Below are positions 48,701 to 60,700 of a stretch of 64,000 nt of DNA, piece after piece. Position 1 is the stretch's first letter. Each line of letters starts with the position of its first letter. The stretch comes from Rhyacichthys aspro (taxonomy: Eukaryota; Chordata; Actinopteri; Gobiiformes; Rhyacichthyidae). The notes beneath the pieces were generated by a model. The model was not told the origin of the DNA, searched no databases, and worked only from the letters and a program-made list of their open reading frames with translations. Location of the stretch: assembly GCA_036850595.1 (NCBI GenBank), contig CM072162.1:24473549-24537548 (forward strand), in the 5' to 3' direction. Both the position numbers and the translations under genes were made by a program.

Positions 48701-51700
48701 TCTGTGACACAAAGAAACTAACTTCTATCTCTTTATATTTTTATATTTTTAAATCTGAAATATGAGCTGAACTCATCATTGTTTTCTCACATTTCATCTT
48801 TTCACCTGGTTTCAGTAAAAACTCTGTGGGTCTCTCATTTTCTGTTCTGATCTGGTTCTGATCTGGTTCTGAACTGGTTCTGATCTGGTTCTGATCTGGT
48901 TCTGATCTGATCTGGTTCTGATCTGGTTCTGATCTGGTTCTGATCTGGTTCTGATCTGGTTCTGTTCTGGTTCTGATCTGATCTGGTTCTGATCTGATCT
49001 GGTTCTGTTCTGGTTCTGATCTGATCTGGTTCTGTTCTGGTTCTGATCTGATTCTGATCTGATTCTGATCTGGTTCTGTTCTGGTTCTGATCTGATCTGA
49101 TCTGGTTCTGATCTGGTTCTGATCTGGTTCTGATCTGGTTCTGTTCTGGTTCTGATCTGGTTCTGATCTGGTTCTGATCTGGTCCTGTTCTGATCTGGTT
49201 CTGTTCTGTTCTGTTCTGGTTCTGATCTGATCTGGTTCTGATCTGATCTGGTTCTGATCTGGTTCTGATCTGGTTCTGATCTGGTTCTGATCTGATCTGA
49301 TCTGGTTCTGATCTGGTTCTGATCTGATCTGATCTGGTTCTGATCTGGTTCTGTTCTGGTTCTGTTCTGGTTCTGATCTGTCTGATCTGGTTCTGTTCTG
49401 GTTCTGATCTGGTTCTGATCTGGTTCTGATCTGGTCCTGTTCTGATCTGGTTCTGTTCTGTTCTGGTTCTGATCTGATCTGGTTCTGATCTGATCTGGTT
49501 CTGATCTGGTTCTGATCTGGTTCTGATCTGGTTCTGATCTGGTTCTGATCTGGTTCTGATCTGGTTCTGATCTGATCTGATCTGGTTCTGATCTGGTTCT
49601 GTTCTGGTTCTGTTCTGGTTCTGATCTGATCTGGTTCTGATCTGGTTCTGATCTGGTCCTGTTCTGATCTGGTTCTGTTCTGTTCTGGTTCTGATCTGAT
49701 CTGGTTCTGATCTGATCTGGTTCTGATCTGGTTCTGATCTGGTTCTGATCTGATCTGATCTGGTTCTGATCTGATCTGGTTCTGTTCTGATCTGGTTCTG
49801 ATCTGGTTCTGATCTGGTTCTGATCTGATTGGTTCTGATCTGATCTGGTTCTGATCTGGTTCTGATCTGGTTCTGATCTGATCTGATCTGGTTCTGATCT
49901 GATCTGGTTCTGATCTGATTGGTTCTGATCTGGTTCTGATCTGTTCTGATCTGGTTCTGATCTGATCTGGTTCTGATCTGATCTGGATCTGGATCTGTTC
50001 TGGTTCTGTTCTGGTTCTGATCTGGTTCTGATCTGATCTGATCTGGTTCTGATCTGATCTGGTTCTGATCTGGATCTGGATCTGGATCTGTTCTGGTTCT
50101 GGTTCTGGTTCTGTTCTGGTTCTGATCTGGTTCTGATCTGATCTGGTCTCTGGAGTTCTGGTTCTGTTCTGGTTCTGATCTGGTTCTGATCTGGTTCCAG
50201 AGGGGAACAGTATAAAGATGTTCATGGGGTCGGCCCATCACCATGTTTATTCCGTCGGACGTGGAGAACTACAGCGACATTAAAACAGAGCTGCCTCCGG
50301 AGAGACTCAAGCTGGAATGGGTGTATCCTTCAGTTTTATCACAAACATACAGTTTTATTATTATTAGAAATATGTATCTAATAATTCAGCTTCAACAAAC
50401 AAACCACAAACAAGGACAGGCTCTGGATTCTGTTCATCGTCTGTTCGGTTTTTGGTGCACAGACTCTACTTTTAATTCAGTTTTAATCCAAATTAAATCA
50501 ATTCAAATCAGTTGTATTCAGTTGTATTCAGTTTAATTCAGTTGTATTCAGTTTAAATCAGTTTAATTCAGTTGTATTCAGTTGTATTCAGTTTAAATCA
50601 GTTGAATTCACTTGTATTCAGTTTAAATCAGTTGAATTCACTTGTATTCAGTTTAAATCAGTTGAATTCACTTGTATTCAGTTTAAATCAGTTTAATTTA
50701 GTCTCCCAACAGCAGTTCTCTCAAAAGGCATGTTTCAGCACAAACCGCAGAGAAATTCAGAAAAAGTTCAACAATGGCTCAGAGCACTTTTTTGACTGTT
50801 TCTCGCTGTGACCAAAATCCAAATGCTGTTTTATTCTCTGTGAATAAATGTGTGCAAGGTCCGTTTCAGGTTTCCTCAGCTGCAGCTCAGGTTCGGATAC
50901 AGAGGCAGAGACTGCAGAGCCAACGTCTTCCTGTTACCGACCGGAGAGATGCTCTACTTCATCGCCTCCGTCGTGGTTCTGTTCAACAGCGAAGAGCGAA
51001 CGCAGCGGCACTACCTCGGACACACGGACTGCGTCAAATGGTTCGAAAACAGAGTCACACTGGTTCATTTAAACTTCAGACCAGTTCAGGTTCAGTCTGA
51101 GTATTTTTCTGAGGAAGGGTTTTCTTAATTCTCTGCGCTCTTTAATTCCAGAGTAAATAATGAATAAATAGTAAATGTTAATAATAAATAAGCAGCAGGT
51201 GGCGCTAGACCTTTCAGTCCTAAATACACTGAAAACAGTTCTTTTTAAACAGGATTTGATTGAAATGTGACTCAACACCACCTTCTCATCTCCTTCCCTT
51301 GTCTCCTCTCCTTGTCTCCTCGCCTCCTTCCCTTGTCTCCTCGCCTCCTTCCCTTGTCTCCTCTCCTTGTCTCTCGCCTCCTTCCCTTGTCTCCTCCCCC
51401 CCCTCTCCCTTTCTCCTCGCTCTTCCCGTCTCCCCCCTTCCCTGTCTCTCCTGTCTCCTCTCCTTGTCTCTTCATCTCCCCTCCTCGCCTCCTTCCCTTG
51501 TCTCCTCGCCTCCTTCCCTTGTCTCCTCTCCTTGTCTCCTCTCCTTGTCTCTTCCATCTATCCTCCTCGCCTCCTTCCCTTGTCTCCTCGCCTCCTTCCT
51601 TGTCTCCTCTCCTTGTCTCCTCTCCTTGTCTCTTCATCTCCCTCCTCGCCTCCTTCCCTTGTCTCCTCGCCCTCCTTCCCTTGTCTCCTCATCTCCCCTC

Positions 51701-54700
51701 TCGCCTCCTTCCTTGTCTCCTCTCCCTTGTCTCCTCATCTCCTCTCCTCGCCTCCTTCCCTTGTCTCCTCGCCTCCTTCCCTTGTCTCCTCTCCTTGTCT
51801 CCTCTCCTTGTCTCTTCATCTCCCCTCCTCGCCTCCTTCCCTTGTCTCCTCGCCTCCTTCCCTTGTCTCCTCGCCTCCTTCCCCTGTCTCCTCGCCTCCT
51901 TCCCTTGTCTCCTCGCCTCCTTCCCCTGTCTCCTTGTCCCTGTCTCCTTGTCTCCTGTCTCCTTGTCTCCTCATCTCCCCTCCTCACCTTCTTCCCTTGT
52001 CTCTTCGCCTCCTTCCCTTGTCTCCTCACCTCCTTCCCCTGTCTCCTTGTCCCTGTCTCCTTGTCTCCTGTCTCCTTGTCTCTTCATCTCCCCTCCTCGC
52101 CTCCTTCCCTTGTCTCCTCGCCTCCTTCCCTTGTCTCTCACCTCCTTCCCTTGTCTCCTCGCCTCCTTCCCCTGTCTCCTTGTCCCTGTCTCCTTGTCTC
52201 CTGTCTCCTTGTCTATCCTCCTCGCCTCCTTCCCTTGTCTCCTCGCCTCCTTCCCTTGTCTCCTCGCCTCCTTCCCCTGTCTCCTTGTCCCCTGTCTCCT
52301 TGTCCCCTGTCTCCTTGTCCCCCGTCTCCTTGTCTCCTTCAGCCTGGCGGTTCATCCTGATAAGATCCGTATTGCTACGGGACAGATCGCAGGAGTCGAC
52401 AAAGACGGACGGGTCAGGACCCTCTCTTCTATTATTCATATCATTGATGAGTTATTGATCAGTCATTGATGAGTTATTGATCAGTCATTGATGAGTTATT
52501 GATCAGTCATTGATCAGTCATTGATGAGTTATTGATCAGTCATTGATCAGTCATTGATGAGTTATTGATCAGTCATTGATGAGTTATTGATCAGTCATTG
52601 ATGAGTTATTGATCAGTCATTGATGAGTTATTGATCAGTCATTGATCAGTCATTGATGAGTTATTGATCAGTCATTGATGAGACAGTTATTGATCAGTCA
52701 TTGATGAGTTATTGATCAGTCATTGATGAGTTATTGATCAGTCATTGATGAGTTATTGATCAGTCATTGATGAGTTATTGATCAGTCATTGATGAGTTAT
52801 TGATCAGTCATTGATGAGTTATTGATCAGTCATTGATCAGTCATTGATGAGTTATTGATCAGTCATTGATGAGTTATTGATCAGTCATTGATGAGTTATT
52901 GATCAGTCATTGATGAGTTATTGATCAGTCATTGATGAGTTATTGATCAGTTATCATGTGTTTAGCCCCTGCAGCCGCACGTGCGAGTCTGGGACAGTGT
53001 GAGTCTGAGCACACTGCAGGTGGTGGGTTTAGGGACCTTCGAGCGAGGAGTGGGCTCCTTGGCCTTTTCTAAAGCGGTGAGTTCAAACAGATCTATAATC
53101 TATAATCCATCAATATTCAATAATTAGACCTATCCTCAGGGTCAGGGTCTGACCTGGTTCTGACCCGGTTCTGTTGTGTTTAGCCTCTGACCTCGTGTCC
53201 TTTCCTTGTTTCCTCACACGTCTCCTTCCCTCTCTCCTCGTCTTCCCTGTGTTCTGTCTCCTCTCCTCATTTCCTCTACTTGTCTCCTCTCTCCTTCCCT
53301 GTTCCCTGGACCCGTCTCGTAGGACTCGGGTCAGCACCTGGCCGTGGTGGACGACTGTAACGACCACATGTTAACGGTCTGGGACTGGCACCGCAAAAGC
53401 AAAGTGTCCGAGATCAAGGTAAGTCCCTGAACGCACCACGGCCCGTGAACATCCCACGACCCCTGAACCCACCACAGCCCTTAAACGCACCACGGCCCCT
53501 GAACCCACCATGGCCCCTGAACGCACCACAGCCCTTGAACCCACCATAGACCGTGAATGTAATATGGCACCTGAACGCACCACGGACCCTGAACGCACCA
53601 CAGCACACACAATAGGTTGCTGATTGATGATGAGTTTGTTTATTGATTGTTTATTGTTTATTAACAGACGACCAATGAGGTGGTGCTGGGGGTGGAGTTT
53701 CATCCCACTGACTCCGCCTCCATCGTCACCTGCGGAAAATCACACATATTTTTCTGGACCTGGTCTGGGAACTCTCTGCAGCGGAAACAAGGCATCTTTG
53801 GGGTAAATACACTCTTCATACCTCCACCTTCCTGCCCCTCCCTCCACCCTCCTGCCCCTCCCTCCACCCTCTTGCCTCTCCCTCCACCCTCTTGCCTCTC
53901 CCTCCACCCTCCTGCCCCTCCCTCCTCCTCCTGCCCCTCCCTCCACCCTCCTGCCCCTCCCTCCACCCTCCTGCCCCTCCCTCCACCCTCTTGCCTCTCC
54001 CTCCACCCTCTTGCCCCTCCCATTTCTGAATATTTGTGTTTTTTGTAGAAATATGAGAAGCCGAAGTTCGTTCAGTGCGTGGCTTTTCTGAGAAACGGAG
54101 ACATTTTAACTGGAGACTCTGGAGGAGTCCTGCTGGTCTGGACCAGAACCGCCGAGACTCCCACCAGCAAAGGACTGAGAGGTGAGGAGACGAGGAGGGA
54201 GGAGACGAGAGGGGAGTAGACGAGGAGGGGAGGAGACGAGAGGAGGAGACGAGAGGGGAGGAGACGAGGGGGGAGGAGACGAGGGGGGAGGAGACGAGGG
54301 GGGAGGAGACGAGGGGGGAGGAGACGAGGGGGGAGGAGACGAGGGGGGAGGAGACGAGGGGGGAGGAGACGAGGGGGGAGGAGACGAGAGGGGAGGAGAC
54401 GAGGAGACATCTCAGTGAAACTACAGAGTTTAGATTGTACAAAAAACCTCAAACCACTGTCAAACTGGGTCAGAACCAGAGCCCAGAACTGCAGCTCCAT
54501 CTGGTGGGCTCTAGGGGAACTGCAGCTCCCCTGGTGGCTCTGGGCTCTAGGGAACTGCAGCTCCCCCTGGTGGGCTCTAGGGGAACTGCAGCTCCCCCTG
54601 GTGGGCTCTAGGGGAACTGCAGCTCCCCCTGGTGGGCTCTAGGGTTCAGATTCTGGTCCTGGTTCAGACCTGTTCCGCTTTGTCTCTGCAGTGTTTCTGA

Positions 54701-57700
54701 TCCCAAATGTTTTCACATTTAGAGTAAATGTTCCTGTTGTGTCTGTGGTCTGTTTTAGATTATAAATACATGAAAAACAATAATAACTGGAGATAATATT
54801 TGGTTTTGCAGCGTTCCAGATCGTGCGTCAGGTCAAGGCCCATGAGGGCAGTGTGTTCTGTTTGTGTGAGACCAGGACTGGGACTCTGCTGAGCGGAGGA
54901 GGCAAGGACCGGAAGATCATCCTCTGGGACCACGATCTGCGGCCAGACCGGGACATCGAGGTCAGAGAGGATAAAGCTGGCAGAAGACTGTTCAAAACCT
55001 GTTCAAGTCCTTCTAAGCCCTGTGTTTGAACAGGTCCCAGATCAGTTCGGCAGCATCAGGGCCGTGGCCGAAGGAAAAGGAGATGAGGTTTTAGTCGGAA
55101 CCTCCAAGAACTTTATCCTGAGAGGAACCTTCACCGACGGATTCACTGTGGAGGTCCAGGTACGAGTCCGGTCTAAACCAGGTCTAGAACTGGTCCAGTG
55201 GAGGTCCAGGTACGAGTCCGGTCTAAACCAGGTCTAGAACCGGTCCAGTGGAGGCCCAGGTACGAGTCCGGTCTAAACCAGGTCTAGAACCGGTCCAGTG
55301 GAGGCCCAGGTACGAGTCCGGTCTAAACCAGGTCTAGAACCGGTCCAGTGGAGGCCCAGGTACGAGTCCGGTCTAAACCAGGTCTAGAACCGGTCCAGTG
55401 GAGGCCCAGGTACGAGTCCGGTCTAAACCAGGTCTAGAACCGGTCCAGTGGAGGACCAGGTACGAGTCCGGTCTAAACCAGGTCTAGAACCGGTCCAGTG
55501 GAGGTCCAGGGACTAGTCCAGCCTAAACAAGGTGTAGAACCGGTCCAGTGGAGGTCCAGGTACTTGTCCGGTCTGATCCAGCTCTAAACCAGGTCTGGAA
55601 CCGGTTTAGGTACAAGTCCGGTCTAAACCAGGTCTAGAACCGGTCCTGTGGAGGTCCAGGTACATCCAGGTCTAAACCAGGTCTAGAAGAGGAGAAGTGG
55701 TCATGTGACCTGCTCAGCCTTTGGCTCTAAACCGTCCCGGGACTGTCCCATGTACTTATTTTATAAACGGGTTAATATGTTAAACATAGTTTTATATAAT
55801 AATAATATTTATAAAATCATTAACAGTCTTAATAGATCTGTCTCTGGTCGACTTATTAATTATTTAGTTTTCAACATTTGGTTCTTATCAGTTTTAGTTC
55901 AGGCCAAAAACCAAACAATAAACACTGGTCCCATTTATTTCTTTAACCGTTTTCACTCATTATTTATTAGTAATGAGTTTCAAGAACCAGAGTTATGATT
56001 TATGTGGGCTGCGTGGTGCGTTCAGGACCCTCTGACCCTCTGTGTTCTCTCTGTGGTGCGTTCAGGACCCTCTGTGTTCTCTGTGGCGCGTTCAGGGCCC
56101 TCTGACCCTCTGTGTTCTCTGTGGTGCATTTAGGGATCCTCTGACCCTCTGTATTTTCTCTGTGGTGCGTTCAGGACCCTCTCCTCTGACCCTCTGTGTT
56201 CTCTCTGTGGTGCGTTCAGGACCCTCTCCTCTGACCCTCTGTGTTCTCTCTGTGGTGCGTTCAGGACCCTCTCCTCTGACCCTCTGTGTTCTCTGGCGCG
56301 TTCAGGGCCCTCTGACCCTCTGTGTTCTCTCTGTGGTGCGTTCAGGGCCCTCTCCTCTGACCCTCTGTGTTCTCTGGTGCGTTCAGGGCCCTCTGACCCT
56401 CTGTGTTCTCTGGCGCGTTCAGGGCCCTCTCCTCTGACCCTCTGTGTACTCTGGTGCGTTCAGGGCCCTCTGACCCTCTGTGTTCTCTGGCGCGTTCAGG
56501 GCCCTCTCCTCTGACCCTCTGTGTTCTCTGGCGCGTTCAGGGCCCTCTGACCCTCTGTGTTCTCTCTGTGGTGCGTTCAGGGCCCTCTGACCCTCTGTGT
56601 TCTCTGGCGCGTTCAGGGCCCTCTGACCCTCTGTGTTCTCTCTGTGGTGCGTTCAGGGCCCTCTGACCCTCTGTGTTCTCTCTGTGGTGCGTTCAGGGAC
56701 ACACGGACGAGCTGTGGGGCCTGGCGTCTCACCCAAGCAGAGACCTGTTCCTGACCTGTGCTCAGGACCGACTCGTCTGTCTCTGGGACTCGGCAGAACA
56801 CAGACTGAAGTGGAGCCGCTCCCTTGAGGTCAGTCCTGAGAAAACCTGTTCTAGTCCAACTAAAACCAAACATTATCAAGACCAAACAAACCTGTTTAAA
56901 TCAGACTGAAACCTGCTTGAATTGCTGCTAAAACGTGTATGTTCTCTCTCTGGTCTAACCCAGTGTAAACCCAGTCTTAACCCGGTCTAACTCGGCCTAA
57001 CCATGGTCTAAACCCGGTCTAACCTGGTTTCTGTTGCAGGAACACGGTCACTGTGCAGACTTTCATCCGAGTGGAGCTGTGGTGGCCATCGGGACTCACT
57101 CTGGGAAGTACGTACAAGACTCTCTAAGACCTGGACCAGACCGGACTAAAACCTGGACTTGACTGGACTGGACTGAAGACTGGACTGGGGTCAGAACCAA
57201 TACAGACCTGTAAAGGTGGTATGTTTATTTCTGTTTAAGGTGTATGTTATTTTATTTAAGGTGGTATGTTTATTTCTGTTTAAGGTGGTATGTTATTTTA
57301 TTTAAGGTGGTATGTTATTTTATTTAAGGTGGTATGTTTATTTTTGTTTAAGGTGGTATGTTTATTTCTGTTTAAGGTGGTATGTTTATTTCTTTTTAAG
57401 GTGGTATGTTTATTTCTGTTTAAGGTGGTATGTTTGTTTCTGTTTAAGGTGGTATGTTTATTTCTGTTTAAGGTGGTATGTTTATTTCTGTTTAAGGTGG
57501 TATGTTTATTTCTGTTTAAGGTGGTATGTGTTGGACGCTGAGAGCACGGACCTTGTGGCGATTCACACCGATGGAAACGAGCAGCTGTCAGTGATGCGCT
57601 TCTCTGTCGGTCAGTTATTACTACATTAACAATACTATTACGTTATTATAACACTGAACATCACACAAACACAGACCAAAAATAATGTTTTTTGTAAACA

Positions 57701-60700
57701 TTTCCCATGATCCTCTCTGACCTGAACCACATTTCCCATGATCCTCTCTGACCTGAACCACATTTCCCATGATCCTCTCTGACCTGAACCACATTTCCCA
57801 TGATCCTCTCTGACCTGAACCACATTTCCCATGATCCTCTCTGACCTGAACCACATTTCCCATGATCCTCTCTGACCTGAACCACATTTCCCATGATCCT
57901 CTCTGTTGCAGACGGAAGCCTGTTGGCCGTAGGATCTCATGATAACTTCATTTACCTCTACACCGTCTCAGAGAACGGACGCAAGTACAGCCGCTACAAC
58001 AAGTGCTCGGTACGGACCAGGACCGGACCGGACCGGGACCGGGACCAGGACCGCGACCGCACCAGGACCGGACCAGGACCGCGACCGCAATAGGACCAGA
58101 CCAAAACCGGACCAGGACCGCACCGGGACCAGGACCGCACCAGGACCAGACCAAAACCAGGACCGCACCGGGACCAGGACCGCACCAGGACCAGACCAAA
58201 ACCAGACCGGACCAGGACCGCACCAGGACCAGGACCGCACCAGGACCAGACCAAAACCAGACCGGACCGGGACCAGGACCGCACCGGGACCAGGACCGCA
58301 CCAGGACCAGACCAAAACCAGACCGGACCGGGACCAGGACCGCACCAGGACCAGACCAAAACCAGACCGGACCGGGACCAGGACCGCACCAGGACCAGAC
58401 CAAAACCAGAGCGGACTGGGACCAGGACCGGACCAGACCAGGACTGGACCAGGACTAGACCAGGACCAGACCAGGACTGGACCAGGACTGGACCAGGACC
58501 AGAACCTCATTTTAGTCTAACATGTCTCTCTCTGTGTCCTACGTCTGGTCCCAGGGCCACTCCAGTTACATCACTCACTTGGACTGGTCTCCGGACAATA
58601 ACTACATCATGTCCAACTCTGGGGACTACGAGATCCTCTACTGTAAGACCCCCCACTCACTCTGACCTCTGACCCCCACTCACTCTGACCCCCACTCACT
58701 CTGACCCCTGACCCTCACTCACTCTGACCCCTGACCCCCACTCACTCTGACCCCTGACCCTCACTCACTCTGATCCCTGACCCCCACTCACTCTGACCCC
58801 TGACCCCCACTCACTCTGACCTCTGACCCCCACTCACTCTGACCCCTGACCCCCACTCACTCTGACCTCTGACCCCCACTCACTCTGACCCCTGACCCCC
58901 ACTCACTCTGACCTCTGACCCCCAATCACTCTGACCCCCACTCACTCTGACCCCTGAACCCCACTCACTCTGACCCCTGAACCCCACTCACTCATCTGAC
59001 CCCACTCACTCTGACCTCTGACCCCCACCCACTCTGACCCCACTCACTCGGACCTCTGACCTGTGTTGCGTTCAGGTGTTGTAGTAACTCTCGGTGTTGT
59101 GTTGCGTTCAGGGGACGTTCCAAACGGCTGTTCTCTGATCAGGAACCGTTCCGACTGTAAAGACATCGACTGGGCCACGTTCACCTGTGTCCTGGGCTTC
59201 CACGTCTTTGGTTCGTATCATCACAGTTTCATCTCCAGTTTAAACCCTTTTATCTTCGTTTAAACCATTTTATCTTCGTTTAAACCATTTTATCTTCAGT
59301 TTAAACCCTTTTATCTCCAGTTTAAACCCTTTTATCTCCTGTTTGAACCCTTTTATCTTCGTTTAAGCCATTTTATCTCCTGTTTGAACCCTTTTATCTC
59401 CAGTTTAAACCCTTTTATCTTCAGTTTAAACCCTTTTATCTCCAGTTTAAACCCTTTTATCTCCTGTTTGAACCCTTTTATCTTCAGTTTAAACCCTTTT
59501 ATCTTCAGTTTTAACCCTTTTATCTCCCGTTTGAACCCTTTCGTCTCCAGTTTAAACCATTTTATCTTCGTTTAAACCATTTTATCTTCAGTTTAAACCC
59601 TTTTATCTCCAGTTTAAACCCTTTTATCTCCAGTTTAAACCCTTTTATCTTCGTTTATACCCTTTTATCTTCGTTTAAGCCATTTTATCTCCTGTTTGAA
59701 CCCTTTTATCTCCAGTTTAAACCCTTTTATCTTCAGTTTAAACCCCTTTTATCTCCAGTTTAAAGCCTTTTATCTCCAGTTTAAACCCTTTTATCTTCGT
59801 TTAAACCATTTTATCTCCTGTTTGTACCCTTTTATCTTCAGTTTAAACCATTTTATCTCCTGTTTGAACCCTTTTATCTTCAGTTTAAACCCTTTTATCG
59901 TCAGTTTAAACCCTTTTATCGTCAGTTTAAACCCTTTTATCTTCAGTTTAAACCCTTTTATCTTCGTTTAAACCATTTTATCTCCTGTTTGAACCCTTTT
60001 ATCTTCAGTTTAAACCATTTTATCTCCTGTTTGAACCCTTTTATCTTCAGTTTAAACCCTTTTATCTTCAGTTTTAACCCTTTTATCTCCAGTTTAAACC
60101 CTTTTATCTTCAGTTTAAACCCTTTTATCTCCTGTTTGAACCCCTTTATCTTCAGTTTAAACCCTTTTATCGTCAGTTTAAACCCTTTTATCGTCAGTTT
60201 AAACCCTTTTATCTTCAGTTTAAACCCTTTTATCTTCGTTTAAACCATTTTATCTCCTGTTTGAACCCTTTTATCTTCAGTTTAAACCATTTTATCTCCT
60301 GTTTGAACCCTTTTATCTTCAGTTTAAACCCTTTTATCTTCAGTTTTAACCCTTTTATCTCCAGTTTAAACCCTTTTATCTTCAGTTTAAACCCTTTTAT
60401 CTCCTGTTTGAACCCTTTTATCTTCAGTTTAAACCCTTTTATCTCCCGTTTGAACCCTTTTATCTCCAGTTTAAACCCTTTTATCTTCAGTTTAAACCCT
60501 TTTATCTTCAGTTTAAACCCTTTTATCTTCAGTTTTAACCCTTTTATCTCCCGTTTGAACCCTTTTGTCTCCCGTCCCGTTGAACCCTTTTATCTCTCTG
60601 TTGCAGGGGTGTGGCCTGAAGGCTCTGACGGCACAGACATTAACGCTCTGATCCGGTCTCATAATCGCCGAGTCATTGCTTTGGCTGATGACTTCTGTAA

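Noticed and set aside
48741..50225. 494-codon minus-strand frame (DQNQIRTRSEPDQ repeats)
   Set aside because: Produced by a short repeat unit without stops; several frames are open at once; it lies in an eml4 intron with no splice or start context.
51260..52469. Plus-strand frames up to 400 codons (SPPSLVSSP type)
   Set aside because: Three frames are open together through a CT-rich tandem repeat; it is the pyrimidine tract before eml4 exon 10.
57939..58520. Overlapping frames of 131-193 codons on both strands
   Set aside because: accaggaccgcacc repeat; only the first bases belong to eml4 exon 20.
59384..60600. NPFIFSLNPFIS repeat proteins
   Set aside because: Translation of the 20-bp intron 22 array; no coding evidence until exon 23 begins at 60607.
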